Counted from the first letter of the stretch, positions 1-8,434 are shown. The stretch is 64,000 bases of DNA from Neolewinella aquimaris (GCF_014197245.1 NZ_JACIFF010000010.1:62001-126000); one strand, 5' to 3'. Made by a program: numbers and translations. The notes: generated from the sequence alone by a model not told the origin.

Positions 1-103
1 CCGTATCATCCGTGATTTCGTAGCGTGTCTGGGCGGACCCGATCGTCGGAAGCCACAGGGAGAATGTTAGCAGAAGCGTCAGGGGGGTGAGGTATTGTTT
101 CAT
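1..103 (-). CDS. N-terminus of a secreted protein, cut by the window edge
   Basis: Only the first 34 codons are inside the window; the gene continues past base 1. Reading leftwards from the ATG at 103 gives MKQYLTPLTLLLTFSLWLPT followed by IGSAQTRYEITDD, a typical Sec signal peptide (basic start, hydrophobic core, Ala-Gln cleavage site as is usual in Bacteroidota) and the start of a mature domain. The mature part is too short to assign a family. A -7-like box lies 34 bases upstream on the same strand (138-145). Nothing can be said about function except export to the periplasm, outer membrane or outside. Confidence 0.6.
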   Translation of the reverse strand, partial: MKQYLTPLTLLLTFSLWLPTIGSAQTRYEITDDT

Positions 104-541
104 TTGGACGGATTATTGATATTTTCAATGATTAACCCAAAAGTACCCGCACCCCCTCGCAGACGTTATGACGCACGTCAGCTCCCGGGATGATGTTGCA
201 CATGGCATCCGCGACCGGATGCCACGAAGTGGGTCGGTTCTCGGCATCCTGCCGGGTCACTACTATCCATTGTGCATCTAATCCGTTTACTGTTGTCTAC
301 GCAAGTCCTGCATGGGTTTTTTTGTCATACGTAACGTCTTTTTTAGACACGTGCAAAGGACGCGGATCATCTTGTTGCGCACCGCATTAATGGCCTGCCG
401 TTCAGCTCGGCCCTGGGTTTGCTTAACTGAGACTTTACTTGACTGGATTTGGGATATTAATCGCGGCAGGATGCACCGAACCGTATTGGTTCCCATTGAA
501 CGCGTCCTACGGTGCCGGTCACGACGGCTGCTCGTTACTGA
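104..541. other. 438-bp intergenic region with degenerate repeat remnants
   Basis: No convincing gene. Short open frames here have no family resemblance and poor composition. Two segments (about 217-255 and 466-510) carry words such as GGATGCCACGAA, GGCATCCTGCCG and GGCAGGATGCACCGAACCG. These resemble the repeat words of the arrays at 1948-2040 and 2119-2342, so they look like scattered decayed copies of the same family. Confidence 0.4.
138..145 (-). promoter_or_regulatory. Bacteroidota-type -7 box
   Basis: The minus strand reads TACTTTTG, a full match to the TAnnTTTG element used by the primary sigma factor of Bacteroidota. It lies 34 bases upstream of the ATG at 103. No clear -33 box was seen. 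Confidence 0.4.
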
Positions 542-922
542 TCAGGTGGCATCCGGTGGGTTCTTCCGCAGGATCTTATCCATCTTCCGCCCCCTAGCCA
601 GTTCGTCCACCAGTTTATCCAGGTACCTCACCTGCCGGGTCAGCGGATTATCGATCTCCTCGATCCGGTAGCCGCAGATCACCCCCCGGATCAGGTGGGC
701 ATTTGGGTTCAGCCGGGCGTTGCGGAAGAAGGTGGCGAAGGTTTGTTTTTCGTCGATGATCGTTTGCAGGCGGTCTTCATCGTAGCCCGTGAGCCACTCG
801 ATCACCCGGTGCAGTTCTTCCCGGCTTCTGCCCTTCTTTTCGACCTTCGTTACGTAGTGCGGGTACACGGAGGCGAAGGTCATCTTTTCGATGCGGGCGT
901 GGTGGTCGGGAGTTGCTTTCAT
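542..922 (-). CDS. DUF2200 family protein
   Basis: A 126-residue cytosolic protein matching DUF2200 (COG4898) over its whole length. Recognisable blocks are FASVYPHYVTKVEKKGR near residue 16, the IEWLTGYDEDRLQ block, NPNAHLIRGVICGYRIEEI near residue 72, and RYLDKLVDELARGRKMDKIL at the C-terminus. No catalytic residue set is known for the family and I assign no function. There is no signal peptide or membrane segment. The start ATG at 922 fits the family's usual length. The neighbours do not suggest an operon: 84 bases separate it from the next gene upstream in the window, and a repeat-rich gap follows. Confidence 0.85.
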   Translation of the reverse strand: MKATPDHHARIEKMTFASVYPHYVTKVEKKGRSREELHRVIEWLTGYDEDRLQTIIDEKQTFATFFRNARLNPNAHLIRGVICGYRIEEIDNPLTRQVRYLDKLVDELARGRKMDKILRKNPPDAT

Positions 923-1006
923 AATTTATGGCTTTGAATTCCCTGCGGACCGCAGCTACTCTAAAGTAAGAAATCTCGCACGGGTGTGCCATTGAGTTAC
1001 CGTGTG

Positions 1007-1765
1007 TCAGTGCCGCTTTTCTTCGATCAGGGTTAGGATATCGTTCGCTGAGTGGATCAGTCCTTCGTAGATCTCCTTGAGGTTGACGACCTGGTAGTAG
1101 CGCACGAGCGTCAGGGCCTCGATTTTGGCGTCCTGGAGAAAGTCCTGGGCTTCTATCGGGGATATGGGCCGCGGATCGTCCTGGTAGTACGTAGCAATGA
1201 AGGACTCCCGGTTGTCTCGCTGAATGATGTGCGGGTACTGACTGAGCACGTAATGCTGGTAGTCGTTCTGTATGTTGGAATTGGAGATGTGTTCCCGCTC
1301 CTTTGCTCTTTCGGTCAGGGCGTAGTAGTCGAGTATCGCCGTACGCAACTCGGGACTCAGGGACGGAATCTCGTTAGACTGCGTCATGGTTTCCACGGCA
1401 TTCGTATTTGGGCTAAACTGGAACTCCCGAATCAGGGTGATCAGGTAGGTTTTTATCCGGTCGCTTACCGGGATGATGGTTTTTATCTGCATCAGGGTGG
1501 AATCGGCGGCCTGCATGTTGGTGATCATCTCCTGTCGCAGGTTCTGCAACTGGCGCTGGTCTTCCCGCAAGTTTTGCTTTAGCACGGCCAGGTTGTTGTC
1601 GATCGAGGTGGCGGTTTTGTTCTGTTCGCTCCAGTCGTTCACCTGCAGGGCGATCAGAATACCAACCACGACGAGCACGATCTCTCCGACCGCGTACTTC
1701 AGGTACTTCGCAAACTTGCTCTTTTTCGCCAGCCGGAAGCGTAGTTTTTTAAAGAATCTGAACAT
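1007..1765 (-). CDS. DUF6090 family membrane-anchored protein
   Basis: A 252-residue protein with a basic N-terminus (FRFFKKLRFRLAKKSKFAKY), one transmembrane segment at about residues 25-43 (AVGEIVLVVVGILIALQVNDW), and a mostly helical hydrophilic C-terminal domain. The block YAVGEIVLVVVGILIALQVNDWSE is the hallmark of DUF6090, a Bacteroidota family found in many copies per genome. The topology suggests a single-pass inner-membrane protein with its C-terminal part in the periplasm. Function is unknown. The remaining 200 residues are rich in Gln, Asn and Glu and probably form helical bundles. It stands alone, with a repeat field upstream. Confidence 0.8.
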   Translation of the reverse strand: MFRFFKKLRFRLAKKSKFAKYLKYAVGEIVLVVVGILIALQVNDWSEQNKTATSIDNNLAVLKQNLREDQRQLQNLRQEMITNMQAADSTLMQIKTIIPVSDRIKTYLITLIREFQFSPNTNAVETMTQSNEIPSLSPELRTAILDYYALTERAKEREHISNSNIQNDYQHYVLSQYPHIIQRDNRESFIATYYQDDPRPISPIEAQDFLQDAKIEALTLVRYYQVVNLKEIYEGLIHSANDILTLIEEKRH

Positions 1766-1947
1766 CGCTCGTCCGTTGTGATCGGGTTTAGGGTATGACT
1801 ACACTCCTGCCATCCCCGCCCACGAGCGTACCGCGATCACCAAGCGGGAATACACGGGATCACCCGTTAATGCAATTAAGCTAGCCCTTTTTCGGCCAAA
1901 ATGCAATGTTGGGGGGTATTCGTAACTGCGGTAGGATGCTACGGATC

Positions 1948-2040
1948 GTATTGGTTTGTGGCATCCCGCCGCGGTCGCTATTGGTTCGTGGCATCTTGCC
2001 GCGGTCACTATTGGTTCGTGACGTCCCGCCGCGGTCGCTA
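1948..2040 (-). repeat. three 30-bp tandem units, opposite in orientation to the 2119 array
   Basis: Three consecutive 30-bp units start with ATTGGTTYGTG and carry a CCGCCGCGGT or TGCCGCGGT core. They match the reverse complement of the 28-bp units at 2119-2342. The segment upstream (1925-1947) holds a decayed unit. The two arrays face each other across about 78 bases. Confidence 0.7.
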
Positions 2041-2118
2041 TGGGTAGCCGTGAATTTTGCTTTCACACCGCGTCGGTAGATGTTTGTAACCTCCTAATCT
2101 TTTTGGTGTGGAATGGTA

Positions 2119-2342
2119 ACCGCGGCGGGACGCCACGAACTGCAAGACCGCGGCGGGACGCCACGAACCGTGAGACCGCGGCGAGACGCCACGAACCGTG
2201 ACACCGCGGCGGGACGCCACGAACCGCAAGACCGCGGGGGGTCGCCACGAACCGCAAGACCGCGGGGGGTCGCCACGAACCGCAAGACCGCGGGGGGTCG
2301 CCACGAACCGTGACACCGCGGCGGGACGCCACGAACCGCAAG
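2119..2342 (+). repeat. eight 28-bp direct tandem repeats
   Basis: Eight head-to-tail units of exactly 28 bp begin at 2119, 2147, 2175, 2203, 2231, 2259, 2287 and 2315. Each starts ACCGCGG, has CGCCACGAAC in the middle, and ends in CGCAAG, TGCAAG or CGTGAN. Units 5-7 share a GGGGGGTCG variant of the GGCGGGACG centre, which points to recent internal duplication. A ninth unit decays into a hairpin at 2345-2362 (CCCCGGCA, loop TCT, TGCCGGGG). There are no spacers, so this is not a CRISPR array. The period of 28 is not a multiple of three, so the open frames across it on several frames are artefacts. Confidence 0.85.
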
Positions 2343-2507
2343 ACCCCGGCATCTTGCCGGGGCTGGGTCATCCCTACAAAGGTGGATAGTATCCAAAAAA
2401 TCGCCAGCCGACCAGAATGATAGTTGTGGTCTCGAAGATGTCGCCACGCACCGGCTTACAAACTCCGCCTGCTATTCCGGGTTATATGATCCTTATACCA
2501 TCTATCC

Positions 2508-2990
2508 ATGCTGAACTCACTGCGCGCCGTTCCCCTCCTAGCCTTCTTATGCCTGCTGGGCTGTTCCTCCTCCGGTGAGGGCAGCGAAGCGGAGTCCTCC
2601 GGTGCCAGGACCGTAACCATCGATCCGGACAATGGGAATGAGGCCATGGAAAACACGCTGGCCCTGGAGCCCGGCCTCTACGTAATCGACGGATCGGAAT
2701 GTGATAATCCGGTTGCTACCGACGCGCGGGTCTGGACCGGCCGCGGACTAGAAACCTCCACAACGCAGGGGTGTACGTTCGAGGTCACGTCCCACGAGGG
2801 TATGGTGTACCACGGCCGGCAGTCTTGCGCCACTGCCTCCGACGGCGCCAGCACCACGACCGAACTGTCGATCGAGGTACTCGAGCCGGGCTCCATCGTC
2901 CTGACCGAGGCAGGCGAAACGATGCACTTGACCCTTTGTCCGGATGGCGAAGTGCCGGAATGGGTAACGGAAAAGCTTACCGTAGAATAA
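2508..2990 (+). CDS. small predicted lipoprotein of unknown function
   Basis: A 160-residue protein with a lipoprotein signal peptide: MLNSLRAVPLLAFLCLLGCS places the lipobox LLGC with the lipidated Cys at residue 19, followed by a flexible Ser/Gly/Glu linker. The mature part has two short cysteine-containing segments (SECDNPV, TTQGCTFEVTS) and appears to be mostly beta strands. I do not recognise a family. It is probably anchored in the outer or inner membrane and faces the periplasm or surface. The ATG at 2508 is the only start that gives a complete signal peptide. The DUF58 gene follows 140 bases downstream on the same strand. Confidence 0.65.
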   Translation: MLNSLRAVPLLAFLCLLGCSSSGEGSEAESSGARTVTIDPDNGNEAMENTLALEPGLYVIDGSECDNPVATDARVWTGRGLETSTTQGCTFEVTSHEGMVYHGRQSCATASDGASTTTELSIEVLEPGSIVLTEAGETMHLTLCPDGEVPEWVTEKLTVE

Positions 2991-3130
2991 GGAAGGGGTC
3001 AGGACTTGAGCTTGCTTTAGCCGATTTACCTTGCTCCTGCGCGCCGACCGCAAAAAGGCTTCGTACCGTACCTTGGCCCTGCACCACAACGAAGGGAAAG
3101 GCAACAACCCAACCAAGGCACCAACTAACC

Positions 3131-3997
3131 ATGGAAACCACCGAACTCCTCAAGCGCGTCCGCCGCATCGAGATCAAGACGAAGGGACTGAGCCGCCAGA
3201 TCTTCTCCGGAGAGTACCATTCGGCCTTTAAGGGAAGGGGTATGTCGTTCAGCGAGGTGAGGAACTACCAGTACGGCGACGACGTACGCAACATCGACTG
3301 GAACGTGACCGCCCGCTCCGGGGAACCCTACGTAAAGGTCTTCGAGGAGGAACGGGAATTGACCGTAATGCTGCTGGTGGACATCTCCAAATCGAGTTTC
3401 TTCGGCACGGTAAAGCAACCCAAGAATGAGCTGATCACGGAAATCTGTGCGGTGTTGGCCTTCTCAGCCGCCCAGAACAACGACAAGGTGGGCCTGCTGC
3501 TCTTCAGCGACCGGGTGGAGAAGTTCCTGCCTCCCAAGAAGGGTAGGGGACACGTACTGCGCATCATCCGCGAACTGCTTGATACCCGTCCGCAGGGCAG
3601 CGGCACCGATATCGGGATGGCCCTGACGTACTTCACCAATATGGTTAAAAAGCGGAGCATCTGTTTCTTGGTCTCCGATTACCTGGCCACCGGCTACGAA
3701 CGCCCCCTGCGCCTGGCCGCCCGCCGCCACGATCTGGTAGGCCTGCACCTGTACGACCCCCGCGAGCGAGAACTACCCGCCATCGGTCTCCTGCGCGCCG
3801 TAGATGCCGAAAGCGGCAACATGCAGTGGATCGACACCGACAGCAAGCAGGTCCGCACCCGCTACGCCAACTGGTACAATGAGAATATGGACTACTTCAG
3901 TGATTCCTTCCGGCAAAGTGGAGCCGATACGCTGAGTGTGGAGACGACGGAGGACTACGTGAAGGAGTTGCTGCGGTTTTTTAGGCGGAGGGGGTAG
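3131..3997 (+). CDS. DUF58 domain protein
   Basis: A 288-residue cytosolic protein of the DUF58 family (COG1721). The typical early block is SEYHSAFKGRGMSF-like (GEYHSAFKGRGMSFSEVRNY), then YGDDVRNIDWNVTAR, then a von Willebrand A-like fold with a DISKS metal-site motif at about residues 83-87. Members usually work with a MoxR AAA+ ATPase and act as chaperone-like partners in cofactor or complex assembly. Here no MoxR gene lies next to it, which is unusual. The open frame extends upstream to 2771 inside the preceding lipoprotein gene, but conservation begins at the ATG at 3131 (METTELLKRVRRIEIK), so I take that start. Confidence 0.88.
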   Translation: METTELLKRVRRIEIKTKGLSRQIFSGEYHSAFKGRGMSFSEVRNYQYGDDVRNIDWNVTARSGEPYVKVFEEERELTVMLLVDISKSSFFGTVKQPKNELITEICAVLAFSAAQNNDKVGLLLFSDRVEKFLPPKKGRGHVLRIIRELLDTRPQGSGTDIGMALTYFTNMVKKRSICFLVSDYLATGYERPLRLAARRHDLVGLHLYDPRERELPAIGLLRAVDAESGNMQWIDTDSKQVRTRYANWYNENMDYFSDSFRQSGADTLSVETTEDYVKELLRFFRRRG

Positions 3998-4343
3998 GGA
4001 TATTGATGCGGCATTGCTCGCTTCGCTCGGGGGGTTAAACGCAGATTTTGGCGGATTCAGGTCGCAGATTCACGCGGATTTGCTCGCTGCGCACGTATTA
4101 AAATCCGTGGAAATCCGTGCCCTAATCCGTTCAAATCCGTGATGAAAAAAACTGCCGCGCAGCGGCCAAGTGCATGAATGAAAATCCGCGTCAATCTGCG
4201 AATAAAATCTGCTTAAATCTGCGTTAAAAACCTCACCGCGCAGCGGTCTCCTACCCCAGCAAAATCTGCCTAAATCTGCATTGAAACCCCGCCGCGCAGC
4301 GGCCACCCCCCCAGGATAAACCCACCTTTCTTACCTTCCCCCC
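3998..4343. repeat. GGATTT/AAATCC inverted repeat field
   Basis: A gene-free stretch of 346 bp. The left part carries forward words such as CGCAGATT and CACGCGGATT (4030-4080). The right part carries the reverse-complement words AAATCCGTGG, AATCTGCG and AAATCTGC (4100-4290), so the whole field is a long imperfect palindrome. GCCGCGCAGCGG hairpin words recur at about 4153, 4236 and 4291. The same family fills 35255-36085 and 43375-43980. The field ends about 25 bp before nadE, where a TACCTTCC box could act as a weak -7 element. Confidence 0.75.
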
Positions 4344-5984
4344 ATGAACATAGCCCTCGCCCAAATCAACGTCCACGTCGGCAACTTCGACGCCAACCTG
4401 AAGAAGATGCTCGAGTATACCGAGCGCGCCAAGCAACAGGGAGCGGACATTGTCGTATTCCCGGAATTGGCAACGGTAGGCTACCCGCCTCGCGATTTCC
4501 TGGAGTTCGACGACTTTATCGATAAGGCCAACGTAGTCATACAGGAACTGGCCAAGGCCGCCGACGGCATCGCGATCGTAGTGGGCTCCCCGACGAAAAA
4601 TCCCGTAGTGGAGGGCAAGGACCTCTTCAACAGCGCCTACTTCCTCGCAAATGGCCGCATCCAGCAGGTGCAGCACAAAACGCTGCTACCCACCTACGAC
4701 ATCTTCGACGAATACCGCTACTTCGAACCCGCCGCCGAGTGGAACGTGGTGCGCTACCAGGACAAGACCATCGCCATGATCGTCTGCGAAGACAGCTGGA
4801 ACGTCGGCAACGAAAATCCGCTGTACAAGATCAATCCGATGGACCTGCTGATGGAGCATTCCCCGGACTTCATCATCAACATATCGGCCTCCCCCTTCTC
4901 CTACGACCACGCCGCCGAACGCGTCATGGTGCTCCAGGCTAACGTAGACTTGTACAACCTGCCGATGTACTACGTAAACCATGTGGGTGCCCAGACGGAA
5001 GTGCTCTTCGACGGTGGATCGATGGTGATCAACCAGCAGGGGGAAGTGGTGGACGAGATGCCCTACTTCGAGGAGTGCCTGCGCGTGTACAACACCGAAG
5101 AGGTGAAGAACGGCGACGACATGACCGGCGAGCGGGAGCGCGACAAGATGACCCTGATCCACGACGCCCTGGTGATGGGCATCCGGCAGTACTTCGGTAA
5201 ACTCGGGTTCAAGCGGGCGCTTTTAGGACTGAGCGGTGGCATCGACTCCGCCCTCGTAGCCGTCCTGGCCGCTCGCGCCCTTGGTCCCGACAACGTCCGC
5301 TGCGTGCTCATGCCCAGTCAGCACAGCTCCGACCACAGCGTAAACGATGCCCGCCAGCTGGCGCAAAACCTCGGTTGCCAGTACGACATCGTACCGATCG
5401 AAAGCGTCTACCATAGCTACATGGATCTGCTCCAGCCCCACTTCTTCGGGTACAAAGAGGGACTCGCCGAGGAAAACCTCCAGGCCCGCATCCGCGGTAT
5501 GATCCTCATGGCCTTCAGCAACAAGTTCGGCAGCATCCTCCTCAATACCAGCAACAAGAGCGAAATGGCCGTCGGCTACGGTACCCTCTACGGTGATATG
5601 TGCGGCGGCCTCAGCGTGATCGGCGACGTCTACAAAACCGAGTGCTTCGAACTGGCCCGCTTCATCAACAAGGACGGTGAGGTCATTCCCGACAACATCA
5701 TCACCAAGCCCCCCAGCGCCGAACTGCGCCCCGATCAACTCGACAGCGACAGCCTCCCTCCCTACCCGGAACTCGACGCCGTCCTCTACCAGTACATCGA
5801 ACTCCACCAGAGCCCCCAGGACATCATCGAGGCCGGTGCTGATCCGCTCCTGGTACAGAAAGCCCTACGCCTGGTCAACATCAACGAATTCAAGCGTCAC
5901 CAAACCGCTCCCGTACTCCGGGTAAGTAAGAAGGCCTTCGGGATGGGGCGGCGGTTCCCGATTGTAGCGAAGTACTTGAGTTAA
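4344..5984 (+). CDS. nadE: glutamine-dependent NAD+ synthase
   Basis: A 546-residue two-domain enzyme that makes NAD+ from nicotinic acid adenine dinucleotide, ATP and glutamine, the last step of NAD synthesis. The N-terminal nitrilase-type glutaminase has the complete catalytic triad E41 (VVFPELATVGYPPRDF), K112 (QHKTLLPTYDIFDEYRYF) and C148 (IVCEDSWN). The C-terminal synthetase domain starts at about residue 270 and carries the PP-loop SGGIDSAL at about 296-303, followed by TSNKSEMAVGYGTLYGDMCGG. The length is normal for the family. It stands alone between two repeat fields, so it is probably transcribed by itself. Confidence 0.97.
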   Translation: MNIALAQINVHVGNFDANLKKMLEYTERAKQQGADIVVFPELATVGYPPRDFLEFDDFIDKANVVIQELAKAADGIAIVVGSPTKNPVVEGKDLFNSAYFLANGRIQQVQHKTLLPTYDIFDEYRYFEPAAEWNVVRYQDKTIAMIVCEDSWNVGNENPLYKINPMDLLMEHSPDFIINISASPFSYDHAAERVMVLQANVDLYNLPMYYVNHVGAQTEVLFDGGSMVINQQGEVVDEMPYFEECLRVYNTEEVKNGDDMTGERERDKMTLIHDALVMGIRQYFGKLGFKRALLGLSGGIDSALVAVLAARALGPDNVRCVLMPSQHSSDHSVNDARQLAQNLGCQYDIVPIESVYHSYMDLLQPHFFGYKEGLAEENLQARIRGMILMAFSNKFGSILLNTSNKSEMAVGYGTLYGDMCGGLSVIGDVYKTECFELARFINKDGEVIPDNIITKPPSAELRPDQLDSDSLPPYPELDAVLYQYIELHQSPQDIIEAGADPLLVQKALRLVNINEFKRHQTAPVLRVSKKAFGMGRRFPIVAKYLS

Positions 5985-6127
5985 GGGGTGAAGGGAATGA
6001 GGGAGTGAGGGAATGAAGGAGTGAAGGGGTGTCCGTTCCTCAATCCTTCCTACCTTCAATCCCTCCATCCTTCAATCCCTCCATCCCTCGACCCCTCAAT
6101 CCTTCGCCCCCCTCAACCCCTGTCCCC
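5985..6127 (+). repeat. purine/pyrimidine mirror-like repeat (GGGAATGAAGG / CCTTCAATCCC)
   Basis: A run of G/A-rich words (GAGGGAGTGAGGG, GAATGAAGGAGTGAAGG) at 5990-6030 is followed by C/T-rich words (CCTTCAATCCCTCC, repeated) up to about 6118, forming a long imperfect inverted repeat. A second copy lies at 19210-19336. It occupies the whole gap between nadE and the next gene and may encode the beginning of that gene's open frame. Confidence 0.75.
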
Positions 6128-7513
6128 TTGGAACCCCTCATCACCAACGACGCGGTCGTCTTCGGCATCTTGCTTACCCTCCTTGCCCTGGTCTTCACGA
6201 CGGCGAACAGCGAGCGGCCCTTCTGGAAGACCTTTTATACTTACGTGCCGGCCCTGTTGCTGTGCTACTTTTTGCCGGCCCTGCTGAACTGGCCCCTGGG
6301 GATCATTGCCTATGACTGGTACGAATACGGAGTGATCGACGCGCTGGCGGAACAGGGAGTGGCGTTGCCGGAGGGGCTGTCGTTCGGGGAGATCAATCGG
6401 TACATCGAAGCGCAGGGACTGGATCCGAATGACTTTAGCGAGTATACGGGGCACAGCGCATTATATTTCATGGCGAGTCGCTACCTCCTGCCGGCGAGTT
6501 TGATCATGCTCTGCCTCAATATTGATATTCCCGGCATCATCAATCTGGGGTACCGGGCCATCGTGATGTTTCTGGCGGCTACGGTGGGAATCGTACTGGG
6601 CGGTCCGATTGCGCTGCTGGTGGTTACTTACTTCTTTCCGGGTTTGATTGACATCGATCCGGACTTACTGTGGCGCGGACTGAGCACCATTGCCGGCTCC
6701 TGGATCGGCGGTGGGGCCAATCAGGCGGCCATGCAGATCATCAATGAAGTACCTCCCGGAATTTTCGGGCAAATGATCGTGGTCGATGTACTGGTCGCCA
6801 ACATCTGGCTGGCCTTCCTACTCTTCGGTGCCGGACGTGCGAAGCGGATCGATCGGTTCATCGGAGCGGACAACTCGGCCATCGACCAGCTCGTCAAGAA
6901 GATGGAAGACTACGCCGACCAGGTGCGCCGCATTCCTACGAGCATCGACCTGTACCAGTTGCTCGGAGTTGCCTTCGGGGGAGTAGCATTGGCTCACTTT
7001 GGCGCGGATTTGCTGGGACCCTTCTTCGGTCAGTTCGAAGAAACCCTCGAGGCATTGCGCCTGAATACCCTCACCTCTGGCTTCTTCTGGATGGTCGTCC
7101 TTGCCACCACCATCGGCTTCCTGCTCAGCTTCACGCGGGCACGACGACTGGAAGGCGTGGGTGCCAGCAAGTGGGGCGGCATCTTCATCTACATCCTGGT
7201 GGCCACCATCGGTATGCAGATGAACATCGGCGACGTACTCGATAATTTAGGCCTGTTCGCGATCGGTCTGATCTGGATGGTGGTGCATATTACCGTGTTG
7301 TTGGTCACTGCCTACCTCATCAAGGCGCCCTTCTTTTTCGTTGCGGTGGGCAGTCAGGCCAACGTCGGTGGAGCGGCTAGTGCGCCGGTGGTGGCGAGTG
7401 CATTTAACCCCGTACTCGCGCCGGTCGGGGCCATCATGGCGGTCATCGGTTATGCCCTGGGCACTTATGGGGCGCTGCTGTGTTCCTACCTCATGGAAAT
7501 CTCGGTTTCCTGA
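6128..7513 (+). CDS. DUF819 family membrane protein
   Basis: A polytopic inner-membrane protein of the DUF819 family (YjcL-like), about 461 residues from the TTG at 6128, with ten or more hydrophobic segments. Typical blocks are NDAVVFGILLTLLALVF at the N-terminus, GSWIGGGANQAAMQ, and SQANVGGAASAPVVASAFNPVLAPVGAIMAVIGYALGTYGA near the end. The family is transporter-like but its substrate is not established. No ATG lies near the conserved start. A GTG at 6029 would add 33 residues of low-complexity Pro/Ser translated from the repeat, whereas TTG at 6128 yields MEPLITNDAVVFG, which fits the family. I prefer TTG. Confidence 0.82.
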   Translation: MEPLITNDAVVFGILLTLLALVFTTANSERPFWKTFYTYVPALLLCYFLPALLNWPLGIIAYDWYEYGVIDALAEQGVALPEGLSFGEINRYIEAQGLDPNDFSEYTGHSALYFMASRYLLPASLIMLCLNIDIPGIINLGYRAIVMFLAATVGIVLGGPIALLVVTYFFPGLIDIDPDLLWRGLSTIAGSWIGGGANQAAMQIINEVPPGIFGQMIVVDVLVANIWLAFLLFGAGRAKRIDRFIGADNSAIDQLVKKMEDYADQVRRIPTSIDLYQLLGVAFGGVALAHFGADLLGPFFGQFEETLEALRLNTLTSGFFWMVVLATTIGFLLSFTRARRLEGVGASKWGGIFIYILVATIGMQMNIGDVLDNLGLFAIGLIWMVVHITVLLVTAYLIKAPFFFVAVGSQANVGGAASAPVVASAFNPVLAPVGAIMAVIGYALGTYGALLCSYLMEISVS

Positions 7514-7517
7514 TCCC

Positions 7518-7580
7518 GCCGTCCGACGGTTCAAGTGCCTAGACGGTTCCAAACCGTCCGGGCGCGGACCGTCGGACGGC
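7518..7580. repeat. nested palindrome, possible terminator or REP-like element
   Basis: Outer arms GCCGTCCGACGGT (7518-7530) and ACCGTCGGACGGC (7568-7580) are exact reverse complements. Inside them GACGGTT, loop CCA, AACCGTC (7542-7558) form a second hairpin. It begins four bases after the DUF819 stop and ends 14 bases before the SDR start. There is no T-run after the stem, so classic intrinsic termination is not clear. Confidence 0.7.
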
Positions 7581-7594
7581 TATACCAAAAAGCA

Positions 7595-8434
7595 ATGACT
7601 AAAGACAGCATCCTCGTCACCGGCGTCTCTTCCGGCATCGGCCTCACCACCGCCAGTTACCTCCTCAAACGCGGTTTTCACGTATACGGAAGCGTGCGGC
7701 GGGGCGCGGGTCCAGCGGAACTCACGAAAGAGCCGGGCTTCACGGTACTGCACTTTGACGTTCGCGATCGCGCGGCCATCCGGGCCGGTATCCAGCGCAT
7801 TCGGGACGACGGCAATCGCCTCGTGGGACTGGTAAACAATGCCGGTGTCGCCATATCGGGTCCGGTAGAGACCGTCAGTGAGGAGGAGTATCGTCGGCAG
7901 TTCGAAGTGAACGTGTTCGGCCTGATCGCCGTCTGTCAGGAGACCCTGCCGCTCTTACATGCGTCCAGGGAGGCCGGCTTTCATCCACGCATCGTCAATA
8001 TCGGCAGTGTGAGCGGTTACCTGACCTCCCCCTTTACTACGATCTACTCCGCCTCCAAATTTGCCGTAGAGGCCCTGACCGACGGGCTCCGTCGCGAGCT
8101 GCTTGCCTACGGCATCGACGTGATCAGCGTTGCCCCGGGACCGGTAAAGACCCCCATCTGGTCAAAGGGCCGCGATCAAACCGAAGCCTTTCGGGACAAC
8201 CGCTACAGCCACATGCTCGAAAAGCTCGGCCCCTACACCGAAGCCGCCGAGGCCGACGGCGTGGAAACGGAAGTCGTAGCCGCCGCCATCTACGAAGCCC
8301 TGACGGCCCAAAAACCCCAACCGGCCGTCCTGGTCATGAAAAAGGGCTGGATGGCCAAACTACTCAAACTAACTCCCAAACGCTTTCAGGACCGCTTCTT
8401 CGTCAAACGACTGGCCGAAAACCGCCGCTACTAG
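7595..8434 (+). CDS. short-chain dehydrogenase/reductase (first of a tandem pair)
   Basis: A 279-residue classical SDR, an NAD(P)-dependent oxidoreductase of unknown substrate. The Rossmann glycine motif TGVSSGIG is at 9-16, NNAG at 81-84, and the catalytic set is S138, Y151 and K155 (SVSGYLTSPFTTIYSASK). PGPVKTPIW follows, as expected for the cofactor-side loop. The ATG at 7595 gives MTKDSILVTG; upstream codons belong to the palindrome. The next gene is a close paralogue (same start pattern, same MKKGWMAKLLKL-type end), so the two come from a tandem duplication. Its TAG stop is the first part of the repeat at 8432-8515. Confidence 0.93.
   Translation: MTKDSILVTGVSSGIGLTTASYLLKRGFHVYGSVRRGAGPAELTKEPGFTVLHFDVRDRAAIRAGIQRIRDDGNRLVGLVNNAGVAISGPVETVSEEEYRRQFEVNVFGLIAVCQETLPLLHASREAGFHPRIVNIGSVSGYLTSPFTTIYSASKFAVEALTDGLRRELLAYGIDVISVAPGPVKTPIWSKGRDQTEAFRDNRYSHMLEKLGPYTEAAEADGVETEVVAAAIYEALTAQKPQPAVLVMKKGWMAKLLKLTPKRFQDRFFVKRLAENRRY

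Larger units (their letters stand above)
1766..2507. other. 742-bp gene-free stretch holding the inverted pair of repeat arrays
   Basis: Apart from the arrays at 1948-2040 and 2119-2342 and the hairpin at 2345-2362 no gene, RNA or clear promoter was recognised. Overlapping open frames of 60-117 codons on both strands are translations of the tandem units. Confidence 0.6.

Noticed and set aside
2119-2342. 28-bp direct repeats resembling a CRISPR array
   Set aside because: The units are head-to-tail with no spacers and no cas genes are near; this is a plain tandem repeat.
2038-2447. Overlapping open frames of 60-117 codons on both strands
   Set aside because: They are translations of the 28-bp tandem repeat in different frames.
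2771-3130. N-terminal extension of the DUF58 open frame
   Set aside because: It runs through the lipoprotein gene in another frame; family similarity begins at the ATG at 3131.
7518-7580. Intrinsic terminator after the DUF819 gene
   Set aside because: The stem is strong but no T-run follows, so it is listed as a palindrome and not as a terminator.
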